Positions 1 through 8,764 of a DNA stretch of 64,000 nucleotides are shown here, piece after piece. The stretch spans positions 4,491,240 through 4,555,239 of the forward strand of contig OZ025281.1 in assembly GCA_964019165.1 (NCBI GenBank), written 5' to 3'. Every line of letters begins with the position of its first letter. The stretch's first letter is position 1. The stretch comes from Mastigias papua. Lineage: Eukaryota; Cnidaria; Scyphozoa; Rhizostomeae; Mastigiidae. The notes below the pieces were generated by a model. The model saw only the letters and a program-made list of their open reading frames with translations. It did not search any database and had not been told where the DNA came from. A program made the translations under genes and the position numbers.

Positions 1-540
1 GTTCATTTTTATTTGCATGGACAGCACTGTTTCTTTGCTAATGGATTATTGACTAGCAATACATCCACAGCTAAACAGTAACGAAGAATGTGGCAATTCG
101 AACGCTCTCCGTGTAAGATAGACCAAATTTAACGAAAAGCGTTTATTAGACTTATTGAGAGATGAAGCTCTGTTCTCATTGAGAAGGTGGCCACTAAGGG
201 CATCGAACATTATGAGAAATCGTATCAAATAAAGAAAGTGAGTTTTTTAATTATGGCTTTTTATGTAAACTCAAGGCAAGTATGAAGCTACCTGAATACA
301 ATTCATTTACTGTTGGCCTAGAAAATTTTCCACCAATCGTGTCCCTGCAGACCTTCCCTGTCACAGTTCTTTTTGTAAAGGTTTGGAGGATCTTTCAATT
401 GGATGGAATGGCAAAAGACTGAATTTTCTTCAAAGCGACAAAGAATGAGACCATTTAAAAGAACCTAGTTGGAAATCAGACTAAAAAGGTTCTACTTAAC
501 TGATATGAAAATCTGCAATGTCTCGTTGCAGGCCCTTAAT
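1..540. other. Non-coding, nothing recognised
   Basis: Only short ORFs without family resemblance are present. No RNA gene or repeat could be supported here. It probably lies in an intron, or upstream of the first CUB exon seen in the window. Confidence 0.4.
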
Positions 541-910
541 AGGGGGTCATTCAAAACATACTCAACACAAAAAATTGTCATTTTGACCCCCCACCCCCTA
601 TGTAACGGCTTTTTACACTCAAGCTGATACCCTCTCTTTGTTACACAAAATTCTGGCTTGAAAGCCCATTCTCCACAACACCATCCTCACATTTTTAAAG
701 AATATATTCTAGAAGAACATTATGTCTAAAATTCGCTGAAATGCATTCATCAAAAAGGTGACAAAATAAAAAACATTGCACTATAATTTCGGTCTTACGA
801 AACAAAAGTAACTTGACACCCCTACCCCCTATATTTTTCTTAACAGTTTGTCACAAAATTCGCACTTACCCACTCTCCCCCTACCGTTCCGTACTCTTTG
901 AATGGCCCCT
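541..910. mobile_element. MITE-like element with terminal inverted repeats
   Basis: The left end AGGGGGTCATTCAAAA and the right end TTTGAATGGCCCCT are near-perfect inverted repeats about 370 bp apart. The interior is non-coding with short C-rich blocks of CACCCCCTA type. This is the look of a non-autonomous DNA transposon. A clear target-site duplication could not be fixed. A related fragment with a GAATGAGCCCTC end lies near 5540-5635. Confidence 0.55.
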
Positions 911-1522
911 AAATCAGTGTTGTTAAGTTCGGGTTTCTACTGTGTTATCCTATATTTTACTGAGTTACACTCTCGTTAGGAAGTATCCGGACATTTCGAA
1001 TTTGGTTGTAAATTCTCTGGGAGAAAAATTTCCTTTACAAATTTCAACTGCAATTCTCTTGAAACTTCCCTTATCAGTTGTTCCTAAACTTTACTTGGAG
1101 TATTTTCAGCCTTTCGACTTTCTTATTGGCAGATAGTTTGACTTTATCAACATGTTAGCAAACGCTATAACGAGTTTTTTTGTCAAGATGGTACCGGTCA
1201 AAATGAAAGAGCTGACTTACGAACAGAGGTTAGAAATACTATTTTATCATAATAATGGAAAGAACTATTATACACTTTTAAGCATCACTGGACTCTTGAA
1301 ATCTACTACTCTCGATACCTGCAGAAACTCTGGAAGAAACAAAAAGTGCGAAAAAACTGCTGAAGTCAGACAATTGAATACCCATTCGAAGAAGCGCATG
1401 CTCTTTGCCTTCCTGACCATGGGAAACATTTTGCATTTCTTGTTTTTTGTCCGGATACTTTCATAACAGGAGTGTAATTGGCTATGCTAGCCTGCCTCTC
1501 AGTAATATTTGTTTCATTTTAG
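911..1522. other. Intronic or upstream sequence with a weak transposase-like ORF
   Basis: An open frame at 1152-1466 contains a YEQRLEIL...GKNYYTL stretch that faintly recalls the N-terminal helix-turn-helix of Tc1/mariner transposases. No catalytic domain follows. The resemblance is too weak to call a gene. The stretch ends at the splice acceptor of the first CUB exon. Confidence 0.3.
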
Positions 1523-1717
1523 AAACTACAAGAGCATAGGGAAGTACTGTTCAAACAATGCTCAAAAGCCATTTACTATGTATTCAAGAGATGGCTATGC
1601 TAGAATTGATTACCGCACTAGTGGATATGAGACAGGGAGAGGATTCACGTTTACCTACAAATTGAAATCAAAGACATCAGATTATCTTGGTAACTCTGCA
1701 TGGGCAGCTACATGCTA
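1523..1717 (+). CDS. CUB-domain membrane protein, internal exon (C-half of a CUB domain)
   Basis: This internal exon belongs to a gene that starts upstream of what can be seen. The acceptor is TTTCATTTTAG and the donor is GTAAGT at 1718. It is open in one frame, entering with one base of a codon and leaving with two. The translation has the second half of a CUB fold: a cysteine, then IDYRTSGYETGRGFTFTYKL, like the family's pattern of an f.SD-type stretch followed by GF.a.Y. It ends in a cysteine that would begin the next CUB domain. The final codon is completed in phase by the exon at 3187. CUB domains are extracellular beta-sandwich modules for protein or ligand binding. The upstream exons (signal peptide and N-half of this CUB) were not found in 1-1500. 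Confidence 0.75.
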
Positions 1718-1922
1718 GTAAGTATCAGTTTTCTATTGTTATTTGAAATAGTTGATTAGAGTTTTTAATTCGTCCTAGTTTATGTCTTTGTTGTATTCTA
1801 TTTGTTCATGTTCCTATATGTTTATATTAGTACCTGTAGCCATCTCTAAGACTTTCTCAACAATAGCGTGGTTGTTCATCCTCACATCTTATCAATAGTA
1901 TGGGGAACCTACACACCTGTTG

Positions 1923-2102
<180 letters not shown>

Positions 2103-2149
2103 AGCCTGTTGGTACTACTGAACTTCACTATGTAACAACATTCTTTTAG

Positions 2150-2190
2150 CATACGTAAGGCTTTTTTCGTGCGACACTGATCAGAGTATG
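2150..2190 (-). ncRNA. Decayed hammerhead-ribozyme-like motif (PLE family 1, left end)
   Basis: The minus strand reads CATACT, CTGATCA, a nine-base spacer and GAAA, then a run ending in GTATG. This is the same arrangement as the motif at 3091-3131, but the core is CTGATCA instead of CTGANGA. It should be inactive. Confidence 0.4.
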
Positions 2191-3090
2191 AAGCGTCGGA
2201 TAACGACCGAAGGGTGAATCGAAATATATAGCGGAAAGCTATGAGGATCAGCCTTATCAAAACTTTAGGTCATAGAGCCCTTATGATTTGCTTTAAAACT
2301 ACGTCAGATTCTGAACTGGACACAGGAAAACAACTGGTAATTGACAATGAATGTGCAGAAGATGTCCTTGTTTCTTACAATAAGGAAAAACTAGCCAAAG
2401 TTTCATCAGACAAGCTGTTTGGTCCTGAAAAGTGCCCTGTTTACCTGAAATTGCCCTGGATTGGAAATGTTTCATCAAAATTTGAAAACCAAATTAGTAA
2501 ATCCATTACATCTTGCTTTTATGCTGTTAAGCCCCGTGCTGTTTATAATACTAGGGTCATGCTACCATCTACTAAAACCGATAGCGTTCCTACCTACCAA
2601 GCAAGTTGTGTAGTTTACGAATTTTCCTGCCTATGTGAAGCTCTGTACGTAGAGTGTAAGGCTAGCAGACAGAATAAAACAACACGTACCCACGAGCATC
2701 AGGACGAAAAACACTATAATAAGAAAACAGCCACCTCGTATGTGTAAAAACTCTAATTCTAACATGAAAAGTGATTCAGCCATAGGACAACATCTTATTA
2801 CAAATCCAGAATGCGCCAGAACATATACAGACGATAATTTTCGGATCATTGGGCAAGCAAGATCGTCCTTTCATTTAAGTGTTTTGGAATCAGTTTACAT
2901 TAAGATTCAAAATCCAATCTTGTCTACACAGAAAGAGTTCGCTTTCTCACTTTCACTCTTCAAGTAAACAATGGTGAATATGTACTAATTGACCAATCAT
3001 AGGGCCAAATAGACACATTATTCAGCATATCACGTGCACCCGCATCTGGCTATATATGTCGGTTCACCTTTCGACCGTTATCCAACGTTT

Positions 3091-3131
3091 CATACTCTGA
3101 TGAGTGTCGGACGAAAAAAACTTTCAGTATG
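3091..3131 (+). ncRNA. Candidate type I hammerhead ribozyme (PLE family 1, right end)
   Basis: The order is CATACT (helix I), CTGATGA core, GTGTCGGAC (helix II region), GAAA core, a short A-rich hairpin with three A-U pairs (helix III), a UUC cleavage triplet ending at 3125, and AGTATG. The last block pairs perfectly with CATACT. All invariant core bases are present. The weak point is helix II, where only two pairs are obvious. Hammerhead ribozymes are known from the terminal repeats of Penelope-like elements, and this motif sits in exactly such a repeat. Activity is inferred. Confidence 0.6.
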
Positions 3132-3186
3132 CTAAAAGAATATTCCCCTATATATATATATGTATTATTGTTCTCATTTCTTTCAG

Positions 3187-3374
3187 CAACACTCAAAATT
3201 ATGCATCTTCAGGAGTGATCTATTCATCAGGATGGCCATATCAATACGCTCAATCATCATCATCCTGTAGTTATAAAATCTATAAGTCCTCTTTCGCTAG
3301 AGGTATTCGTGTCGTATTCATGGATGTTGATGTCTATTCGTATCGGTACTATGATGACTGTGTGAGATTATTTG
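3187..3374 (+). CDS. CUB-domain membrane protein, exon A (N-half of CUB)
   Basis: The acceptor is TTTCTTTCAG and the donor is GTATGT at 3375. The exon is 188 nt. It completes the cysteine-tyrosine junction of the exon at 1523 and then encodes NTQNYASSGVIYSSGWPYQY, a typical CUB opening (SSG.I.SP.YP..Y). A second cysteine follows (SSSCSYKIY), then IRVVFMDVDVYS and the YYDDCVRLFG segment, matching the family's F..f....YDyv.i..g pattern. It leaves in phase 1. A decayed duplicate of the same length is at 36440-36627. Confidence 0.85.
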
Positions 3375-3570
3375 GTATGTAAATCATTGGTGATATCATA
3401 AGTAATATGGGATGACCAGACGAGAACAGTTTGGTTTTGCCCTGTTTCATGTCAGAATGATGTAATAATGTCTCTACGATGCTATGGATATATGCTTTCA
3501 TATGATCTCATTTCCATATTTCTATGATTCTCTCTCTCTCTCTGTGCGTGTGTGCGTGCGTGCGTGCGTG

Positions 3571-3601
<31 letters not shown>

Positions 3602-3736
3602 TCGTTCGTGCGTTCGTTCGTTCGTTCATTCGTTCGTTCGTTCGTGGGTTCGTGTGTTCGTGGATGTGTGTGTGTGTGCTTGTGTGTGTTTGTGTTTGGG
3701 AGCACAATCATTTGATACATATTTTCAATCTTTTAG
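3375..3736 (+). repeat. CUB gene intron with (TC)n, (GYGT)n and (CGTT)n microsatellites
   Basis: This 362-bp intron contains TC repeats near 3531, a (TGCG)n tract, about 18 units of CGTT-type tetranucleotide around 3572-3650, and a TG-rich tail to 3690. The long arginine/serine-rich or asparagine/glutamate-rich ORFs in this stretch are artefacts of the repeats. The same intron in the duplicated copy (36628-61539) has grown to 24.9 kb. Confidence 0.9.
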
Positions 3737-3904
3737 CCTCAAATCATTCAAGCGACTACTTCTTTTCATCGGTTTCACCAAGATTGTGCAGCAGAAACTA
3801 CACAGGAACATTCACCACATATGGCAAATATTTGAAGATCACATTTGACCGATATTCGCGAATGTCGTCATACAGAGGATTTGTTGCTGGTTACATCAGT
3901 TTTA
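3737..3904 (+). CDS. CUB-domain membrane protein, exon B (C-half of CUB)
   Basis: The acceptor is TCTTTTAG and the donor is GTAAGC at 3905. The exon enters and leaves in phase 1. It encodes the C-half of the CUB begun in exon A: a cysteine (RLCSRNYTG), then FTTYGKYLKITFDRYS, then RGFVAGYISF, which is the closing strand of the CUB fold. The phase fits the terminal exon at 6643, giving a threonine at the junction. A homologous exon B' lies at 61540-61695. Confidence 0.85.
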
Positions 3905-4919
3905 GTAAGCATAATTTCATTTGAGCGATACAGCTTTTGACCGACCTCTATTAATTCTTGTTACTTGTTAATTTTGTCCGGTTGATGTTGATGCCCCAAA
4001 GTTGAGTAGTAGTTTTACCATTAGTCAAATTTCATGTGCACAAACAGCCAGACAGCTTCATAGGTAGAAGCCATTGAGACTATTGTAGCAACAATACACA
4101 AAGGCATCGCTATATAAAGATTTTTTTAAATGCAAATTTTAGTGTTGTGTTATCGAGAAAATAGAAAGCACTTCACATATTATCTAAGATCGAAAAGCTA
4201 TTGACCAAAGACCCTCGTAAACTCTGCCATCTTAAAAAATTTTTGAATGCTGCAGATTGCATCTAGCTCTATTGCAATGAGACATGTTTCATGTGATTGG
4301 CCGAGAAAGGTCCTCTGGAAATTTGTCTATATTTGAATATTTTTTCAGCAAAAAGAAAATAAGTGGGGGATATGTATGTTGAAATAGTTCAGTCCACTCA
4401 CCGGCTTTCTATTTAACGTGTTTGCTCGTGACATCAATCGCCTTTTCCAAATGATGCCATTCATGCTCACGAGCATCGTAATGGGGACAGATAACTCAAA
4501 ACTTTGATGCAAATTAGCTGAAGTTACTGCCAATTACTTTTTGTAATACTTACAGTTTTCAAAAAATGTTTCTCTTTTGTTCCACAAAGATTTGTTCTAG
4601 TTTGGTGTCAGGAATTTATCGTAATTCTTAAGGCATTTAACGTGTAGGAACAGAAATGCGCAGTTATATGGGGGCTTCGTTTAGAAGAAAGATAGACTTA
4701 GCAATGGTAGGAAGTTGAACAAACTGTGATATCTAAGCCACATGGATAATTCCCTTGCTAATGGCCCTAGAGGCGATTAGAAGGTGCAGCACAGCGCCCA
4801 TGGACAAGAAAGCGAAGGGTTTTGATGGGATTTGTTTTCACATTTGGTCGGTCCACTTGGAGTGCACTTTTTCACATACAGGCGTGAAGGAAACGCTTAG
4901 CATTGTACTACTGTTAATT
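3905..4919 (+). other. CUB gene intron; left part is the ancient duplicate of 61696-62180
   Basis: From 3905 to about 4320 the sequence can be aligned by eye, with gaps, to the stretch after exon B' at 61696-62180. Shared blocks include a TTGATGTTGATG-like stretch, CATTGAGACTATTGTA and a GATTGGC-type stretch near the end. The remainder to 4919 shows no gene or recognised repeat. Confidence 0.6.
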
Positions 4920-4973
4920 TTATACATAAATTCTTCTGTACTATAGCACGAAAAAGCGGGAGCATTCTTTTTG

Positions 4974-5014
4974 CATACTGAAAGCTTTTTTCGCCCGACA
5001 CTCGTCAGAGTATG
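4974..5014 (-). ncRNA. Candidate type I hammerhead ribozyme (PLE family 1 fragment)
   Basis: The minus strand reads CATACT, CTGACGA, GTGTCGGGC and GAAA, then an A/U hairpin closing on UUC, then AGTATG. Helix I pairs perfectly, helix III can form three A-U pairs, and CTGACGA fits the CUGANGA consensus. Helix II is poor. Confidence 0.5.
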
Positions 5015-5242
5015 AAACATCGGATAACGACCGAAAGGTGAACCGAAATATATATCCAGATGCGGGTTTGTTTACATAAAACTGAGTTTTTGAGTTTTAA
5101 TGTAAACTGATTCCAAACCACCTAAATGAAAGGATGCTCTTGCTTGCCCAATGATCCGGAATTTATCGTCTGTATATGTTCTGGCGCATTCTGGATTTGT
5201 AATAAGATGTTATCCTATGGCTGAATCACTTTTCATGTTAGA

Positions 5243-5386
5243 ATTAGAGTTTTTAAACATACGAGGTGGCTGTTCTCTTATCATAGTGTTTTTCGTCCTG
5301 ATGCTCGTGGCAACATGTACCCACGAGCATCGGGAGGAAAAACACTATAACAAGAGAACAGCCACCTCGTATGTGTAAAAACTCTA
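5243..5386. repeat. Foldback hairpin, arms about 68 bp, formed by head-to-head PLE ends
   Basis: The left arm, beginning TTAGAGTTTTTAAACATACG, is the reverse complement, with a handful of mismatches, of the right arm ending CGTATGTGTAAAAACTCTAA. The loop around 5311-5319 is only a few bases. Both arms are Penelope-like coding tail, so this is an inverted junction of two copies. Confidence 0.8.
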
Positions 5387-5539
5387 ATAATATACTTCGA
5401 TATAAATGCGTGGGGCATTTGATTTGTCTTCATTTTCCATAAAACGTATCTTAAATTTACATATATTACCAGAGAGTATTTTGAAATTTACGAGACCTAC
5501 GCAAGTGATAGACAAACTGCAAAAAAGCGGTTGCATGTA

Positions 5540-5635
5540 CTTGATGAAACCCCCTCTCCCATGAATGCAGCTGTGGGCTTTTGGTCTGACTCCCTCACAC
5601 CGTAATTGTGTGTACGTACTTTATGAATGAGCCCT
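5540..5635. repeat. Fragment resembling the 541-910 MITE
   Basis: C-rich blocks (CCCCCTCTCCC, CTCCCTCACACCG) followed by TTTATGAATGAGCCCTC resemble the interior and right end of the element at 541-910. Only part of the element is present. Confidence 0.35.
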
Positions 5636-5837
5636 CTTGTAAAGTTTAAATGAAGTTGCATTTTAATGTTTGTGAACTTCCGTCAGGTTCAAAGGCGGGG
5701 ATCTAAGTCGCTTCAGCGAGCAAGTAGCTAATGCTAGTGGCGGCAATAGAGGGGAGTTTTATATATCTACATGTTAGGTTGATGTCCGTATGTTTCTTAA
5801 CGATGATGACTACAACCATATGGCTATCATTTTCACG

Positions 5838-6362
5838 GTACTCTAATGTTTCTAATAGACGGCCCGCCCCCCCCCCCGTCTATTAATCTCAGGAGAATTT
5901 GGCCTCCGCCCGTTGCTTATTAACACACCTCCTTCTATTAAATTTTACCAATCGGTCATGACCAGAACACGCGGAAAATAGAATGAAAAAGCGATATGAT
6001 TTATAAAAAAGGCAGTACGTATCCTGTTTGTGAGAACAAAACGCCCAAATTTAGGGGAGTCTTTTCACACCATTCCTCTTGTTGTCTGCCTATTTCTCTA
6101 AATAGAGTGCTAATACTCTGACTTTATCTTTATCTCCAACCATTTATCCATTATCAAGTAGCCAGTATCACCACCCTACTATTTCCATTACCTTTGATAA
6201 AATAATGTACCAACATAAACCGCTTCTATTAGCACATCTCTGCTACTGAAAATTTACTGACATGCATACCCCTTCTATTTGCACCCCCCCTTTTTGTTGA
6301 AAATTGGCCGACATGAACACCCCTTCTACTACTTCACCTTCTATTAGAGACATTAGAGTAGT
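5838..6362. mobile_element. MITE-like element with a 25-bp terminal inverted repeat
   Basis: The left end GTACTCTAATGTTTCTAATA is matched by the inverted right end near 6341-6362 (CTATTAGAGACATTAGAGTA). The interior repeats a CCCTTCTATT-like motif several times and has a poly-C tract near 5868. It encodes no transposase. It sits in the last intron of the CUB gene. The small ORF starting near 6304 overlaps its right end and is not considered a gene. Confidence 0.6.
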
Positions 6363-6642
6363 GCTAATGAATGCCCTCACCAATTTAAGAACAGGAAGAA
6401 ATCAAGCTCACCCTCATGTGCTCCGTGCTATTTATAACTCAGTTATCAATGAGACTCAGTTCATTGCTCTAGTACAAAGTTTGAATATAAGTGACACAGT
6501 TAGCTTATTACTTATGTTACAATTATAAACAAGGACTCCTGTCCATTTTGCGAGCAATGTTGATAGATATGCTTACTATCAAATCCTAATCATGCGCATC
6601 TCTTTCCAATTTCATATATTAATACCCCCAGTACTTTTGCAG

Positions 6643-7328
6643 CTTCATCCAGCCATTCTCAAACCACCCAAGCACCGCTTACAACAACGCAACAAGTTTC
6701 CTTCACGACCCCGCCTTTCAAATATCCGGCCAATAAATCAGCCTCCAGCCGACTCAGTTCTGTAACCATTGGTATTATTTTGGGAACTCTTATACCTTCG
6801 ATAGTTGTTGTCATTGTCATCATCATTGCTATCATTTTTTGCAAGCAGAGAAATCGGCGCAATTCAGCCCCAACGTCATTCACCGAAATTCGCAGTAATG
6901 GCATGTTAGCAACAACCCAACACACTGGTACACAACAAGTAGTTCAAGGTGGATCATGTACGTCATACACAAATAGCAGTTTTTCTACTCCCCAACATAT
7001 GTACCCAGCATCTACTATGCAGGTTGGAAGTTCCCCCTCAGATCCTTGCTCACTTTCAAATCCAAGAGCACTGGCCCATTCTACTGCTCAGCTCAATAGG
7101 CAAGGAAATGCTCCTGCACAATTCACTTTTTTGGTAGCCCCATCGCATAATTTCATCCCAGCTGGGGCATTGATACCAGCAAATGATCAAAGACAGCCAC
7201 CAAATGCTTCATTGCCTTATCCCACTATATCATCAAGCAGTTACAATTATAATCCCAACACAACTGCTCCAATTAACACCTATCGCAGTGAGCCACCTCC
7301 TCCATACAGTTCAGTAATGAGACAGTAG
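6643..7328 (+). CDS. CUB-domain membrane protein, terminal exon (stalk, TM, PY-motif tail)
   Basis: The acceptor is TACTTTTGCAG. The exon is phase-compatible with exon B and open to a TAG at 7326-7328. It encodes a Ser/Thr/Gln-rich extracellular stalk, one transmembrane helix (ILGTLIPSIVVVIVIIIAII), a basic stop-transfer run (CKQRNRRN) and a cytoplasmic tail of about 150 residues rich in S, N, P and T. The tail ends SEPPPPYSSVMRQ, whose PPPY is a consensus WW-domain (Nedd4-type ligase or YAP-type) ligand. Together with the upstream exons this makes a type I membrane protein with at least two CUB domains. The partner and function are unknown. It is probably a receptor or adhesion-type protein with an endocytic or ubiquitin-linked tail. 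Confidence 0.8.
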
Positions 7329-8764
7329 GAATTGCATTCAACTGCTATCCTAGTGTAAATTTCACGCTGGACGTGAGCATGGCACAGTGTACTTAATAAT
7401 CACTTAGGACTGTATTTAATTGGTCTTAACTAATAATCACATAGATGTGTCAGTTTACATTGTAGATAGATGCTGACATTAAATGAGTGCCTTCTCTCTG
7501 AGGAAACAAGAACAGAAATCAAGTGAGCACCGCGGTCGCTAATTAGAGACCATATTGTTAATGCGTGTTACTTGTTGATTTAGTTTAGTTGCAAGAAGCC
7601 AAGGGTTACTATGTGTTGGCATGCTGACCTTGGTAAAGTCGTCTGATATTTATGTTAGTAGCATGTTAGTAGCATGGTAGTAGCTTCAATGAGCATGGTA
7701 AGAAGCTAATTTTTGGAAATGTAAGTTTATCGACTGAATGCTTACACATGGACAATTTACCGACCAGGGGGTAACTCTTAAAATATGCTGGATGGTCTTT
7801 TATGTTAGAAAGGCCGGTGATACTATCCATATCATTATCCTGTTTTTGCAATTTGTTATTCGATGCTAAAGACTGCATAGTCGCGCAGCCTGTCCTTGAT
7901 CATAGTACATTCACATGGAGTTTTTAATCAGTCAGTTTTACTCGTACTCATAGGGCGCTCGCCACATGCAACTGTCATAGGCAAAATGGAAAACATTCTC
8001 AGTGTAATGCAAATATTTTGGAAAATCTATTCCAGTTTGAATTTCGCCAAGGTTTTCAATGAGCATATTAATTGTCATTTGCCAGGATTGACAAATGTGT
8101 CCGTTTGCATTTCAAAATTTGCAACTTTTACTTCCATATTTCACTGTAGGATGTACTTTGTTTGTCTGGAATCCCATATTCTTTGCAACCAGTCTTGGTC
8201 ATTATTTTATTTTGTGTATAGTTTCGGCCCTTCTTGCCCGTTTAGTCCCTGAAATCACAAATGTGGGATTTGGTGCCTGTTACATAGAGTACATAAGTTC
8301 TAATGACAATTAAATGCCCACTGGGATAGAAGTGAAGGTGAGAGAACAATGGAAACATATAGGGCTGGTAACGTTAGGTGCAAAATAGCGGGATGTGCAA
8401 AAACTTAGGTGTATATTCAAGATAGCGAAACATCACGCAATGATTGAGAACAATACAGGTACAGATACCGAAATGTTTACGTCGATTGCAAACAAAAATT
8501 AAAGGGGGTATAAGATTTTGACCCGTGTTTGTCTCAACCCCAACTATCAGGCATGAAAGAATGGCCTGATGGCACAGCCTAGCTAACCAAAAATGTGTTT
8601 CATTAACAAGAAATTGAACGATGTGTAAAGAGCACTGTATTTTAATTCCTTGAAATGAGACAGTAGATATGAATAGTTCTGATAAATATGAATGTAAAGA
8701 GTAGATGTCTCCTTGGTCTCAGGGTCTATATACATAAGATGTCTCTTTTCTGTTGCAAGTATGT
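7329..8764. other. 3' flank of the CUB gene, nothing recognised
   Basis: Short ORFs here have no family resemblance. No clear repeat structure was seen. The 3' UTR and polyadenylation site of the CUB gene should lie in the first few hundred bases but could not be placed. Confidence 0.4.

Larger units (their letters stand above)
4920..5398 (-). mobile_element. Penelope-like element family 1, inverted 3' fragment
   Basis: This is homologous on the minus strand to the 3' region of the elements at 2098-3160 and 13677-15294. It has the same terminal motif (TTTTGCATACTGAAAGC), the same GACCGAAAGGTGAACCGAAATATATA stretch and the same reading of the C-terminal protein tail. Its inner end turns back on itself in a foldback hairpin (5243-5386). 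Only the 3' end is retained, so it encodes nothing complete. Confidence 0.7.

Noticed and set aside
1152..1466. Tc1/mariner transposase gene
   Set aside because: Only a faint N-terminal helix-turn-helix likeness; no DDE/D catalytic region and no terminal repeats.
3508..3848. ORFs rich in NERT or RSFV repeats
   Set aside because: They are translations of the (CGTT)n and TG tracts in a CUB gene intron.
6304..6528. Extra exon of the CUB gene
   Set aside because: It overlaps the right end of a MITE. The phase from exon B (3904) to the exon at 6643 is already compatible without it.
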